64,000 nt of DNA from Scatosoma sp045654025 (GCA_045654025.1 JAZOMO010000020.1:18369-82368); one strand, 5' to 3'. Positions 27,448 to 36,474 are shown, counted from the stretch's first letter. Notes: generated by a model from the sequence alone, not told the origin. Made by a program: numbers and translations.

Positions 27448-27504
27448 AATCCTTCTCCTTCGTTCTTAAATTTCGGTTGGAATTTATCCTAAAAAGTACG
27501 CGAA

Positions 27505-27531
27505 AATCCCCTATTCAACGAATAAGGGATT
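27505..27531 (-). terminator. Hairpin between asp23 and nusB genes
   Basis: A 12-bp stem with one mismatch (27505-27516 with 27520-27531), loop AAC. On the minus strand it is followed by only TTTT, so it may be a partial terminator tuning nusB expression. Confidence 0.5.
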
Positions 27532-27538
27532 CTACACG

Positions 27539-27889
27539 TTATTCTTCCTCTGGCGCAGTTTCCTTAGGCCCCGGGAATACAACGTCCTCAATATGCACGT
27601 CAACCTTCGCCACCTTGTAGCGAGTCATATTTTCAACGCTCTGCTTTACAGATTGTTGAATACGGTACGCAAGCTCCGGCACGTTGTATCCATATTCTAC
27701 AACCACTGAAATATCTGCATAAATGCCGTCCTTTTCCAAGAACAGAGTAATTCCGTTCTTTTTATTTGGCAGAGGAAGCGTCCCTTCAACTTCTGCCACC
27801 GCAAGTGCAACGATACCCTTTACAATACCTGCGTTATATACGACTTTACCATTTTGTTTTTCTTCTGCGTTCGATTTTAACATTGACAT
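27539..27889 (-). CDS. Asp23/Gls24 family envelope stress protein
   Basis: 116 residues of the Asp23/Gls24 (YqhY-like) family. VVYNAGIVKGIVALAVAEVEGTL and YADISVVVEYGYNVPELAYRIQQSVKQSVENMT are characteristic. In Bacillus and Clostridia a yqhY-type member sits just upstream of nusB, and has been linked to fatty-acid/acetyl-CoA carboxylase control. The gene has its own extended -10 promoter and a leader hairpin. Confidence 0.92.
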   Translation of the reverse strand: MSMLKSNAEEKQNGKVVYNAGIVKGIVALAVAEVEGTLPLPNKKNGITLFLEKDGIYADISVVVEYGYNVPELAYRIQQSVKQSVENMTRYKVAKVDVHIEDVVFPGPKETAPEEE

Positions 27890-27919
27890 TCCAAAATACT
27901 CCTTACAGAAACCGACTGC

Positions 27920-27957
27920 GTAAACCCTATGGGTTTACTGTCATTTCCTCTATTATA
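27920..27957 (-). promoter_or_regulatory. Extended -10 promoter and leader hairpin of asp23 operon
   Basis: On the minus strand TGCTATAAT (TATAAT at 27957-27952) has the TGN extension and a weak -35. A perfect 8-bp hairpin GTAAACCC/GGGTTTAC (27920-27938) lies in the expected 5' leader, between the start point and the ribosome binding site. Confidence 0.6.
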
Positions 27958-27999
27958 GCACACTTTTTGGAATATTTCTACTGTTTTAACACATTTTTT

Positions 28000-28488
28000 T
28001 TAGCTTTCAGCGTAAACGGGCATAATAATTACGTTGCCCGCGACAATTCCCGTCTCATTTTTCAGCATCGTGTAAATGGAAAGCGCCGTATCAAAATTCA
28101 ATTCCGAAGAGTTGATAAATACGTTTACGTTCTCAGATTCGACGGAAACGGAAACAACGGCATCAGAAAATCCTAACGAGCGTACCATGTTTTCAATCAC
28201 TAGCTCCTGCTCCATCGCCCCTACGATCTCCATCTTCATCTTCGTAGCCTCTTCAAACTTCGTTTCCCCTTCTTCGTACAATGCAATCACGCTGTCCAGC
28301 TGTACAAGAGCCTCACTTCTCGTTGCCGTGCGCTCTGCGCGGTACGTTTCAAAGTAATTGGAGGTCGTCAAGTTCCCATCTGCCCCCACCTCAGCGTCCG
28401 ACTTCGCCAGTACGAAATTACATACCGAAGTGACCGCCAACACGCCAACAAGCGCCGCCATACCGATAATCGTTTTTTTGTTTGCCAT
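28000..28488 (-). CDS. spoIIIAH: Stage III sporulation protein AH
   Basis: Mother-cell membrane protein that pairs with forespore SpoIIQ to form the engulfment channel/zipper. 162 residues: one N-terminal membrane helix (TIIGMAALVGVLAVTSVCNFVLA) and a periplasmic ring-building domain with the ATKMKMEIVGAMEQELVIENMVRSLGFSDAVV segment. Last gene of the spoIIIA operon. Confidence 0.95.
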   Translation of the reverse strand: MANKKTIIGMAALVGVLAVTSVCNFVLAKSDAEVGADGNLTTSNYFETYRAERTATRSEALVQLDSVIALYEEGETKFEEATKMKMEIVGAMEQELVIENMVRSLGFSDAVVSVSVESENVNVFINSSELNFDTALSIYTMLKNETGIVAGNVIIMPVYAES

Positions 28489-28506
28489 AATCCTTCTCCT
28501 TACATT

Positions 28507-28857
28507 TTATTTTTTTAAATATATTTTTACATTTTTAGGCTCTATCCCCAGGGCAATCGAAGCCGCTTCTCTTATGTCCATTAGCACGGACAAGCTGTTT
28601 GCCCCCTCACAGACAATGACAACTCCACGTTCGCCGTTTTCATAAACGCCAATCATAACCTCCGTCTCTCCTACCCCTGCGATATTTTCCAAAATTGCCA
28701 CCAGCTTTGCTTCCTCTGCGCTTTCCGACGCGTGGCTCGTCTTGTCCTCCTTAAAAAAAGCTTGCCATACCGCAATACATAGCACAAGAGCCAAACAAAC
28801 GAATAAACCTACTTCTATCAGCTTTGCGCCACGCTTTTTATCCAACCAGTTGTTCAA
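28507..28857 (-). CDS. spoIIIAG: Stage III sporulation protein AG
   Basis: 116 residues, shorter than the Bacillus protein. One membrane helix (VGLFVCLALVLCIAVWQAFF) and a ring-building motif domain (ILENIAGVGETEVMIGVYENGERGVVIVCEG). Forms a large oligomeric ring of the feeding-tube channel in the mother-cell membrane. Its start overlaps spoIIIAF by 20 bp. Confidence 0.93.
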   Translation of the reverse strand: MNNWLDKKRGAKLIEVGLFVCLALVLCIAVWQAFFKEDKTSHASESAEEAKLVAILENIAGVGETEVMIGVYENGERGVVIVCEGANSLSVLMDIREAASIALGIEPKNVKIYLKK

Positions 28858-29332
28858 GATTTACCACCTGCCCCTCGCATCCATATTGATTGAATAAATA
28901 TTCTATCATTTCCTTATGGGCGCTGTTCGTTATCTCCTTGTTGAGATATACGAAAATTTTTTCAATTTTAACGCCGCTGGCACTATAGCCACCGTAATAT
29001 ATCGTCTCATTTTTCCATTGTAGCTCTATCCTTTCAATGCCTTCGTACTTTTCTGAAAGATCTTTTTTTAACATTTCTTCCGCTTCCTCTATGCGTTCTT
29101 TACTACAATACTCTATGAATGCAGGTTCCGTTTCTATTCCCTTTTCTCTAAAAAAGCCCTCCAAATTCCCCGCATCGACAAAAAAATGTACGACGGGTGA
29201 AAGAATGGTAATGACGCAGGCAATCCTTGCAATCCCTCGAATCATCTCCCCTGTCTTTCCACTCGGTAAAACGGCAAGTAAAACGGAAGAAAACAACACG
29301 ATACCGATAACGCCAAGCAAATATCCACTCAT
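28838..29332 (-). CDS. spoIIIAF: Stage III sporulation protein AF
   Basis: About 164 residues: two N-terminal membrane helices (YLLGVIGIVLFSSVLLAVL and IARIACVITILSPVVHFF) and a soluble ring-building domain. The frame extends to TTG 29413 inside spoIIIAE, but the ATG at 29332 forms an ATGA overlap with the spoIIIAE stop and gives the canonical N-terminus. Confidence 0.92.
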   Translation of the reverse strand: MSGYLLGVIGIVLFSSVLLAVLPSGKTGEMIRGIARIACVITILSPVVHFFVDAGNLEGFFREKGIETEPAFIEYCSKERIEEAEEMLKKDLSEKYEGIERIELQWKNETIYYGGYSASGVKIEKIFVYLNKEITNSAHKEMIEYLFNQYGCEGQVVNLEQLVG

Positions 29333-30516
29333 ACAAACATCCCCGATGCAAACACCATAATCATTATCGCAACAAAGTATAAAAAGGCCGAAAAGAGCAC
29401 TCCTGCCGTGCAATATTGTAGATTTTCTGCCGTTTCCTCTAAAAAAGAAGCAATTTTGCTATCCCCGAACGGTTGCGTGATTGCCGCCGCTAAGCGAAAT
29501 AAAAAGTTGCTTGCAATCAAAACCGACAACGGCTGTAACAGTATCATCACTAAAATCACGAGGCTGAAATTTCCCAAAGCGTTCTTGATGAGCACACTGC
29601 CCGCGACTGCTAAATCAAAGCCCCCCGATAAAAATCCACCGACAATCGGCACGCCCGTCCCGATTGCATATTTCGCGGCACGCCTGACAATCCCATCGTA
29701 GCTTGCTGCCGTTATTCCCTGTACGGTGAAAAATACCCCAAAGATTGACACACAAATGCCCATCGTCCACTTATTGATACTTTTGAAAAAAGAAGAAAAT
29801 TTCTCCGTTTTCAAATCCCCAAACAGTTTGCCTGCCATGGAAAAGATGATAATCGCAACGGTAATAGGAAAGACAACTTTATCGATTAAACCTATCAAAG
29901 TATTGCATAAAAATCCAACTGCTGGCTGAAAAATTGCCGCACTGACGGTGCCACCACTTGCCGCAATTAAGGTTAACATTATCGGAAAGACCAACTGCAT
30001 CTGTTCATGCATCGAGCCAACAGCTCCCTTCCCCAGTGAAATTGCCTCAGTCAAAATCCCCAACGTCGGCAACAAAGCCCCCAAATATGCGACAAAAAAG
30101 ACAACTTTTGCCGTGCTTTCTCCTAAATATCGGCTCTGTAACGAATTCAAAATCCCACACAGCAAGCCCACGGCGGCGATACTAGCAAAGGATGGCAATA
30201 ATTTTTTCACGTTTGAAAATACCATTCTGCAAATTTCCTGCAGAAAGTTTTGGCTGTCAAATCCACCGCCAATGACGTACTCCTTCAATATCTCCTTTAG
30301 ACTTTGGCTTTCAAATCCCCCCAAACTTTTTACATAGGCTTCCAACGCCGCCAAATCCAAGTAATCTAACTGCTCTAAAACGGCCCCATTTAGCTGTGAA
30401 GTAGCCGCATCCTCTGCTTGCGCCTCTGCAAAGACAAGCACGCACCCCCCAGAAAGCAGGAGATAGACGGTAATTAACAGTAAGAGGAGCAACAAAAGTC
30501 GTTTCGTCCTTTTCAT
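29329..30516 (-). CDS. spoIIIAE: Stage III sporulation protein AE
   Basis: 395-residue polytopic membrane protein with an N-terminal signal (RLLLLLLLLITVYLLLSG) and multiple helices from about residue 100 onward, including the conserved VGFLCNTLIGLIDKVVFP and GIVRRAAKYAIGTGVPIVGGFLSGGFD segments. Part of the SpoIIIA channel complex. ATGA overlaps join it to spoIIIAD and spoIIIAF. Confidence 0.95.
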   Translation of the reverse strand: MKRTKRLLLLLLLLITVYLLLSGGCVLVFAEAQAEDAATSQLNGAVLEQLDYLDLAALEAYVKSLGGFESQSLKEILKEYVIGGGFDSQNFLQEICRMVFSNVKKLLPSFASIAAVGLLCGILNSLQSRYLGESTAKVVFFVAYLGALLPTLGILTEAISLGKGAVGSMHEQMQLVFPIMLTLIAASGGTVSAAIFQPAVGFLCNTLIGLIDKVVFPITVAIIIFSMAGKLFGDLKTEKFSSFFKSINKWTMGICVSIFGVFFTVQGITAASYDGIVRRAAKYAIGTGVPIVGGFLSGGFDLAVAGSVLIKNALGNFSLVILVMILLQPLSVLIASNFLFRLAAAITQPFGDSKIASFLEETAENLQYCTAGVLFSAFLYFVAIMIMVFASGMFV

Positions 30517-30905
30517 AACAATACGAGAAATTGCTTCAAAAGGGTCAGAAGACCGCTGATAATCGGCAAAGCCATAATCATCACCGTGATTTTCCCCGCC
30601 AGTGATACTTTGTCCGCCACCGAACCAGCGTTGAAATCATTTAGAACTCCTGCGCTAAATTCTGTCAAATAGCCTACGCCTACGATTTTTAGAAGTATTT
30701 TGATTACGCCGTTTTCGAGGCCTGTCATTGCGGCAATTTCCGAGAGGACTGTGAACGATCCTTTGACCATGTCCAAAATGAATAAAAGAATAATTATAAC
30801 GCCTGTAATGATAACGACAAACGACAATTCCGGCTTGGTTGATTTTAAGATTGCGCTGCAAATTGCAGTTAAAAAAGCAGCGCCTATTATTTTGATTAAA
30901 TCCAC
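30513..30905 (-). CDS. spoIIIAD: Stage III sporulation protein AD
   Basis: 130-residue membrane protein with about four helices and the conserved LKIVGVGYLTEFSAGVLNDFNAGSVADKVSLAGKI segment. Coupled to spoIIIAE by an ATGA overlap. Confidence 0.94.
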   Translation of the reverse strand: MDLIKIIGAAFLTAICSAILKSTKPELSFVVIITGVIIILLFILDMVKGSFTVLSEIAAMTGLENGVIKILLKIVGVGYLTEFSAGVLNDFNAGSVADKVSLAGKITVMIMALPIISGLLTLLKQFLVLL

Positions 30906-30917
30906 TTTTTTTACCTG

Positions 30918-31112
30918 CTATATGTCAAAAATCTGACTGATACTTTCAAATAAATCACCCACCATTCCGACAACCACCCCAAGGACGATGACAACGCCTA
31001 TGATACTTACTAACATGGCAATATCATCTCTGTCAGACTTCTTTAAAATCTGGCAAATGACAGTAATAATCAAGCCGATGGCGGCGATTTTAAACAAAAT
31101 AGAAATATCCAT
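30918..31112 (-). CDS. spoIIIAC: Stage III sporulation protein AC
   Basis: 64-residue membrane protein with two helices, the usual SpoIIIAC size, containing FKIAAIGLIITVICQILKKSDRDDIAMLVSIIGVV. Located between spoIIIAB and spoIIIAD with spacings of 1 and 12 bp. Confidence 0.94.
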   Translation of the reverse strand: MDISILFKIAAIGLIITVICQILKKSDRDDIAMLVSIIGVVIVLGVVVGMVGDLFESISQIFDI

Positions 31113-31113
31113 A

Positions 31114-31599
31114 CTAAATCAAAATTATCAAGATTGCCAGCCCGCATAAAAAGCCCATTTTCGTATATAGTTCCACATTCTTTTTACATTCCTCCTCTGT
31201 CTTTTGTTTCAAGGCTTGCAGATGATTTCCCGCCTGCGTAAAATACCCCTTTTGCGACAGAGAATCCCCCCTGCCAAACGCCGAAAAATACTCTGCAAAA
31301 AAACGTTTTTCGTCCGGCATCAAAAAGGTGTATTCGGATAGATCAAGCGGCGTCGTTCGCCTTTTTTCACGACGAGTCAATTCCTCGACAAGTAGATCGG
31401 AAAACTCCCCCGTTGCGATTCGCTTTTGGCAAAATTCCTCGAAGGGCCTCTTTGTGTAGATAATCTCTTCTAAAAAGCCTTCGTTAAAACTACTCGCCTC
31501 TTGAAATAATCGTTTTCGCTTCTTGTATTTTCCTGATAAAAAATTCCCACAAAAGGTTGTAAATGCCACTACCGCAAGCCCTACAACAAATCGAAGCAT
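31114..31599 (-). CDS. spoIIIAB: Stage III sporulation protein AB
   Basis: 161 residues. An N-terminal membrane helix, a GspF-like cytoplasmic helical region (FAEYFSAFGRGDSLSQKGYF is the recognisable SpoIIIAB motif) and a C-terminal helix (MGFLCGLAILIILI). Likely inner-membrane platform of the channel, powered by SpoIIIAA. Confidence 0.93.
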   Translation of the reverse strand: MLRFVVGLAVVAFTTFCGNFLSGKYKKRKRLFQEASSFNEGFLEEIIYTKRPFEEFCQKRIATGEFSDLLVEELTRREKRRTTPLDLSEYTFLMPDEKRFFAEYFSAFGRGDSLSQKGYFTQAGNHLQALKQKTEEECKKNVELYTKMGFLCGLAILIILI

Positions 31600-31647
31600 G
31601 GCAACTCCTAATGAATAAATATTCGTATTATTTAAAATATCCTATTT

Positions 31648-32484
31648 TTATACGCTGATAATTTCTTTTATTTTGCCGATTGTTTGACTGTCTAAAAGGA
31701 CGATTTTTTGGAACATTTCCTGCATCTCTACGGGGATTTCCGAAACATCTTTTGCGTGAAATGATGCGATAATTTTCACACCGCTATGTATAGCGCGGTA
31801 TATCGCCGGCAGTTCCTTGACGGACACCTCGTCGGTAATAATCACGTCTGGCCGCATCACACGCACCCCCATTTCCATTCCGTCGTTTTTATGGATAAAA
31901 GAGTAAATATCCGTGCTTTTCCCCACCTCTGAGGCTGCTATTTCCCCACGCTCATCGCAGACGAGGACGTTTTTACCCATTCCATCTGATATATTTCTAC
32001 TCAAATCTCGTAAAATCGTCGTTTTACCTTGTCCTGGCGGCGAAACGAGTAGCAGATTTACAATATCCTCACGCAGACATCGTTCGTAAATTTCATCGCT
32101 ACAACCCACAACGCTATGCGGCACACGGATACACAGCGAGGAATAATCCCGCACGGCGGCAGGCTGTCCATTCGCATAGACGAATCTGCCGGCAATCCCC
32201 AATCTCTCCCCCGATTCCGCCGTCAGAAAGCCTTGTTTTAACTGCTCCTCTACCGAATATACCGAATACTTGCCAGCCGCCAAGACTGTTTCTTCGATAT
32301 CAGAATAAGTAGCAACCAAACCTTCTGCCGCCTTTGAAGACAATCCGTAAGCCGTTAAGTATCTATACTCCCCTAAAAATCGCACCTTCGTAGGGCAATT
32401 TGCTCGCATCCGGATTTCATACAAGTCGTTTAGGTTGATTTTTTGTATGGCACGATAAAATTGTTCGGGCAAAAACTCAAGCAT
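31648..32484 (-). CDS. spoIIIAA: Stage III sporulation protein AA, secretion-type ATPase
   Basis: 278-residue ATPase related to type II/IV secretion motors. Walker A VSPPGQGKTTILRDLSR; Walker B-like DVIITDEVS; C-terminal SFHAKDVSEIP. First gene of the operon spoIIIAA-AB-AC-AD-AE-AF-AG-AH, all eight present and intact. In Bacillus the operon is sigma-E dependent. A sigma-E promoter could be expected between 32485 and 32530, but the candidate I saw is too degenerate to call. Confidence 0.96.
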   Translation of the reverse strand: MLEFLPEQFYRAIQKINLNDLYEIRMRANCPTKVRFLGEYRYLTAYGLSSKAAEGLVATYSDIEETVLAAGKYSVYSVEEQLKQGFLTAESGERLGIAGRFVYANGQPAAVRDYSSLCIRVPHSVVGCSDEIYERCLREDIVNLLLVSPPGQGKTTILRDLSRNISDGMGKNVLVCDERGEIAASEVGKSTDIYSFIHKNDGMEMGVRVMRPDVIITDEVSVKELPAIYRAIHSGVKIIASFHAKDVSEIPVEMQEMFQKIVLLDSQTIGKIKEIISV

Positions 32485-32520
32485 TTAGTTTACTATATTC
32501 CCACGCTTGTCCTTTTAGAA

Positions 32521-32568
32521 CAAAAAAAGAGCAACCCTTTCCATAAATTCAAGGAAAAACCGTTGCTC
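32521..32568 (-). terminator. Intrinsic terminator downstream of ispH-rpsA (second of two)
   Basis: On the minus strand GAGCAAC ... GTTGCTC (32562-32568 with 32529-32535) with further inner pairing is followed directly by TTTTTTTG. It insulates spoIIIAA from the upstream essential operon. Confidence 0.8.
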
Positions 32569-32595
32569 AACGCTACTCTATTTAGTTATAAACAA

Positions 32596-32628
32596 AAAGG
32601 TTGCCTTTAATCGTTAAAGGCAACCTTT
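32596..32628. terminator. Strong intrinsic terminator of the ispH-rpsA operon
   Basis: Perfect 15-bp stem AAAGGTTGCCTTTAA/TTAAAGGCAACCTTT with a 3-nt loop, 17 bp past the stop codon. Confidence 0.88.
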
Positions 32629-32644
32629 CTTATATTTTTAACAA

Positions 32645-34720
32645 TCAGGAGTTCTGGTTCAACAGATCTGCGATGGATACGCCACCAACACCGTCTTCAC
32701 GCCATTCGGTCATTTCATCAGCAGGCTTCTGAGTTCTAGGCTTCTTAACCTTTTCCTTAACTTCGCCTTCTGCTTCAGCCTTTTGAGCCTTAGCCTTTCT
32801 TTCAACGTTTTCAGGCTTCGGTTCAAGAGCTTTGATGGAAAGGGTCATTTTCTTTTCTGCGCAATCTAGCTTCAAGATCTTAGCGTCGATTTCGTCGCCG
32901 ATGTTCAAAGCGGTCGTAGCGTTTTCAAGGAATTCGTGGGAGATCTGGGAAACGTGTACCAAACCGTCGATACCTTTTTCAACTTCTACGAATGCGCCGA
33001 AGGGAACGATTCTAACAACCTTACCGTGGATAACGTCGCCTTCTGCATACTTTTCAGCCGCCAAATCCCAAGGCTGAGGTTGCAACTGCTTATAACCGAT
33101 GGAAACCTTCTTAGCTTCTGCATCAACTTTCAATACCTTGAACTGATACTTATTGCCGATTTCCAAAACATCAGCAACAGACTTAACGCCAGACCAGGAA
33201 AGGTCGGAGATGTGTGCCAAGCAATCAAAGCCGTTTACGGAAACGAATGCACCGAAGTTGGTGATTCTCTCTACCTTGCCTTCTACAACGTCATCAACGT
33301 TGATGGACGCGAAGAATTCTGCTTCCTTAGCTGCCTTTGCTGCTTCCTTAGCTGCGCGTTCTTCTTCGATGATTGCACGTTGAGAAGCAATGATTTCCTT
33401 TCTTCTCTCCGTCTTAATTTCGATGAGCTTCAAACGAAGCTTCTTACCAACATATTTATCCAGTTCTTTCACGAAACCAGAACGGATTTCGCGTGCGGGT
33501 ACGAATACCGAATAAGAACCGAGGTTACCGGTCAAACCGCCCTTATTGCAGCCGGTGCATTCGATGCTGAATTCTTTACCTTCTTTGATTTCAGCCAACA
33601 TTGCTTCCTCTTCCTTCAGCTGCTTAATTGCCTTCTGAGAAAGTTTGACAGGGTTGATGGACAGAACCATAAGTTCGATTTCTTCACCGAGCTTATCGCT
33701 GTAATCGTCTTTGCAGTAAACTTCGCAATCTACTTCTTCTTTGTCAAGAATGATTTCCTTCTTTGCAAGGGGAAGAAGAACTGCGATACCGCTCTCGTCT
33801 GCCGAGGAAATGGTTGCTTTTACAAGCTCACCCTTCTTGAACTTCGTCTGTTCTTCCAAGTTCTTAACGACTTCATCCATCATTGCTTTTGCTTCATTTT
33901 CCATTTTAAATAGAACCTCCTGAGTTTGCCAGTCCGGAGTGCTTGCCCCCGTGACTATACCTACCTTTTTTAATCTTTTGATTGTTTTAATATTTAGATC
34001 GGCAGCCCGCTCCAACCGAATCACGTTTGCGCAACGCTCTGCACAGATATCGTAGAGCTTGTTCGTATTGCTACTGTTCAGCCCACCAATAATCACCACT
34101 GCATCGCATTGCGAAGCCAACTCGCCCGCTTCGTTTTGCCGTCTTATAGTAGTATAACAAATTGTTTTGAAAATATCAACTGTTTTTGGGGTAAATTTGT
34201 CAAGGATTTTAATTATTTTCTCAAATTTTTCCTTTGAAAAGGTCGTTTGTGATACAACACAACAGTTTTTGTCCGTTATTGCCGAAAAATCTTCGTCCTC
34301 CGAAGTGAAGACGTACGATTCCCCACTGCACCAACCCTGCAAGCCGATTACCTCTGGATGGGTCTTACCGCCGATGATAACCACCGTCTTCCCTGCAGCA
34401 CTCTCCCTCTCGACAATCAACTGTGTACGTCGAACAAATTCGCAGGTACAATCCACCACCTCAATCTGACGACTGCGGCAAGCCTCGTAAATTCGCTTTT
34501 GCACGCCGTGCGAGCGAATAACCAGCGTCGCCCCGTCCGGTACTTCGTCCAAGCTTTCCACCGTGCGAATACCGCGCGCAGAAATCTTATCGACAATTTC
34601 GGGGTTATGTATCAATTCCCCATAAATATACACGTTTTCTGGAGAAATCGACATTGCGGTATCCACCGCCTTTTTTACACCACTGCAAAAGCCACCGCTT
34701 TTCGCAACCAGAATTTCCAT
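32645..34720 (-). CDS. ispH: IspH (HMB-PP reductase) fused to ribosomal protein S1
   Basis: Fusion known from Clostridia. Residues 1 to about 283 are IspH, the last MEP-pathway enzyme, which makes IPP and DMAPP with a [4Fe-4S] cluster. Cluster Cys lie in GGFCSGV, VDCTCEF and TICYTTIRRQ, and GGKTHPEVIGLQGW and GGLNSSNTNKLY are present. Residues about 297-627 carry four S1 OB-fold repeats (the first two degenerate, the last two canonical with ITNFGAFVSV and IVPFGAFVEV), followed by a charged tail. ATG 34720 overlaps the plsC stop as TGATG with AAAGGA upstream. The fusion links isoprenoid synthesis to translation for no established reason. Confidence 0.95.
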   Translation of the reverse strand: MEILVAKSGGFCSGVKKAVDTAMSISPENVYIYGELIHNPEIVDKISARGIRTVESLDEVPDGATLVIRSHGVQKRIYEACRSRQIEVVDCTCEFVRRTQLIVERESAAGKTVVIIGGKTHPEVIGLQGWCSGESYVFTSEDEDFSAITDKNCCVVSQTTFSKEKFEKIIKILDKFTPKTVDIFKTICYTTIRRQNEAGELASQCDAVVIIGGLNSSNTNKLYDICAERCANVIRLERAADLNIKTIKRLKKVGIVTGASTPDWQTQEVLFKMENEAKAMMDEVVKNLEEQTKFKKGELVKATISSADESGIAVLLPLAKKEIILDKEEVDCEVYCKDDYSDKLGEEIELMVLSINPVKLSQKAIKQLKEEEAMLAEIKEGKEFSIECTGCNKGGLTGNLGSYSVFVPAREIRSGFVKELDKYVGKKLRLKLIEIKTERRKEIIASQRAIIEEERAAKEAAKAAKEAEFFASINVDDVVEGKVERITNFGAFVSVNGFDCLAHISDLSWSGVKSVADVLEIGNKYQFKVLKVDAEAKKVSIGYKQLQPQPWDLAAEKYAEGDVIHGKVVRIVPFGAFVEVEKGIDGLVHVSQISHEFLENATTALNIGDEIDAKILKLDCAEKKMTLSIKALEPKPENVERKAKAQKAEAEGEVKEKVKKPRTQKPADEMTEWREDGVGGVSIADLLNQNS

Positions 34721-35448
34721 CAATTCTTCTTTCCTTTCTTTTCTTCAAGCAACTGCTTGTGTTTTTCTCTCAGGCCCTGCATGACGGCAAGGATTTTCGC
34801 ATCAGCCTCTTTTAACAGCTCTTCCGTCATTTTCATTCCGTAGTATTCGGAGAGGTCGAACGGCTCACCGATAATGATATCTGTCCTACGCCAAATCCGA
34901 GGCTTTTTGTATGTCACCATCGGGACGATGGGAACTTGCGCGCGAATGGCAAGCAAAGCACTACCCGATTTAAACGGCAGGAAGGGCTGATCCGTTTTAT
35001 TCCGCGTCCCTTCGGGATAAATAGCAACCTTTTCCCCGCTCTTTAAGCACTTTAAAGCGTCCATAATCGCCCTTGCATCCGCTCCGTCGCGACCAACAAA
35101 TATCGTTTTTACGGCGCTAATAATCGCACCAAATATGGGCATCTTCTTCGATTCCGCCTTGGCAATGAAATGGACCCCTTCCTTGGTCGTAGGCAAAATA
35201 TACATCGGATCAATCATGCGGTAATGGTTGGAAACGTATAGACATGCGCCGTTAGCGACCTTTTTGTCCCCAAAACACTTAAACGGAAAGAAAAAGCGTA
35301 CCACAGGCAGAATAAACGCACGCAAAAAAGACATACACGGGGAAACGTGTAAGCCTTTTTTATTGACCTTAAAGAGAATGGAGGGCTTCTTTTTTGCCTT
35401 TTTGTGTTTCTCTTTCGTTAAATTTTCCGTCTTAACGTTTTCCTGCAT
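34720..35448 (-). CDS. plsC: 1-acyl-sn-glycerol-3-phosphate acyltransferase PlsC
   Basis: Membrane acyltransferase making phosphatidic acid. 242 residues with the HX4D motif in NHYRMID and the PEGTR motif (YPEGTRNKTD), a hydrophobic patch near residues 45-60 and basic N- and C-termini. Located between the cmk fusion and ispH-rpsA, a conserved clostridial order. Confidence 0.93.
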   Translation of the reverse strand: MQENVKTENLTKEKHKKAKKKPSILFKVNKKGLHVSPCMSFLRAFILPVVRFFFPFKCFGDKKVANGACLYVSNHYRMIDPMYILPTTKEGVHFIAKAESKKMPIFGAIISAVKTIFVGRDGADARAIMDALKCLKSGEKVAIYPEGTRNKTDQPFLPFKSGSALLAIRAQVPIVPMVTYKKPRIWRRTDIIIGEPFDLSEYYGMKMTEELLKEADAKILAVMQGLREKHKQLLEEKKGKKN

Positions 35449-35460
35449 TACATTCCCTCG

Positions 35461-36474
35461 TTAAATTTGAGATTGAATAACAGCCTTAATCTTCGCAACC
35501 ACTTGCTCAATCGTAAGCGAAGAGGTATCCACTATCACAGCATCGTCCGCCGCCTTCAAAGGGGCAGTCTTACGCTCACTATCTTGTTTATCGCGTTGCA
35601 CGATCTCCGCATGCAGCTTTTCAAAGTCCACCGTTTGACCACGGGCCAGCAATTCGTCATAGCGGCGCTGAGCACGCACTTTACTGTCCGCAGTGATGAA
35701 AAACTTGTATTTTGCCTTTGGCAATACCACCGTACCGATGTCCCTGCCGTCAAGAACACAGCTCATCTGCGCGGCAATTTGGCGCTGAAGCTCCACCATT
35801 TTTACTCGAACGGCAGCATGTGCGGAAATATGCGAAGCCGCCATAGATACAGCATTTTCGCGAATTGCGAGCGAAACGTCCTCTCCATCTAATATGGTAC
35901 GCTGAGAACCATCAACATATTCCACTTTTACGTCCAAGGACGGCAGCATCTTCTCCACCTCCTCTGCATTTTGCAGAGAAATTCCCAGGCGAAGAGCCTT
36001 CAGCCCGCAAGCACGATACATAGCACCCGTATCCAAGTACAGAATGTTATAATCCTTCGCCAAAGCCTTTGCAATCGTACTCTTACCACTACCAGCAGGA
36101 CCATCCAAGGCAATATTGAAAATTTCCGAAATATCCGTTCTCAATGCTTTTGCTCCTTTCAAATATACGTGCTGAACAGTTTGTCCACCCTGACGCTCCG
36201 TAAATACCATAACACGAATACAGAGCGGTAATTGCCCAACGATTTCCGGTTCAATGCAAGCAAATAACGGCGCAAAATCATAACCACATTCCCTCGCCGC
36301 TTTTGCAGGATGATAGGAATGAATATCCGTCGTCAGAGAAAACAAAAAGCCAGTAATCTCCTCTTTAGACAAAGTGTTTTTTGTAAAAATCGCCCCCATC
36401 ATTTCCGAAACGGAAGCCTTGATTTCCTCAACGCTATCGTTTGCTATCGTTGTCGCACCACGAATAATTTTCAT
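35461..36474 (-). CDS. cmk: AroH-type chorismate mutase fused to cytidylate kinase Cmk
   Basis: 337 residues in one frame. Residues 1-117 match the trimeric AroH chorismate mutase (chorismate to prephenate). By alignment from memory with the Bacillus enzyme the active residues are kept: Arg5, Glu75, Arg87 (CIRVMV), Tyr104 (HVYLKGA) and Arg112. Residues 118-337 are CMP/dCMP kinase with P-loop GPAGSGKST (125-133), YLDTGAMYRA, DGRDIGTVVLP and the RAQRRYDELLARGQ lid. GAGGA lies 6 nt before the ATG. No stop, internal ribosome binding site or frameshift separates the halves. Cmk-plsC-ispH is a standard cluster; the AroH half is the unusual part. Confidence 0.93.
   Translation of the reverse strand: MKIIRGATTIANDSVEEIKASVSEMMGAIFTKNTLSKEEITGFLFSLTTDIHSYHPAKAARECGYDFAPLFACIEPEIVGQLPLCIRVMVFTERQGGQTVQHVYLKGAKALRTDISEIFNIALDGPAGSGKSTIAKALAKDYNILYLDTGAMYRACGLKALRLGISLQNAEEVEKMLPSLDVKVEYVDGSQRTILDGEDVSLAIRENAVSMAASHISAHAAVRVKMVELQRQIAAQMSCVLDGRDIGTVVLPKAKYKFFITADSKVRAQRRYDELLARGQTVDFEKLHAEIVQRDKQDSERKTAPLKAADDAVIVDTSSLTIEQVVAKIKAVIQSQI

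Noticed and set aside
32485..32530. Possible sigma-E promoter before spoIIIAA
   Set aside because: An AATATAGT-like -10 lies only a few bases from the ATG and no matching -35 is evident; too weak to annotate.
32936..33913. 325-codon open frame on the + strand
   Set aside because: Antisense to the S1 repeats of the ispH-rpsA fusion; Phe/Cys-rich shadow sequence, no ribosome binding site.
32645..34720. IspH-S1 fusion as a novelty
   Set aside because: This fusion is already well known in Clostridia, so it is annotated but not reported as a finding.
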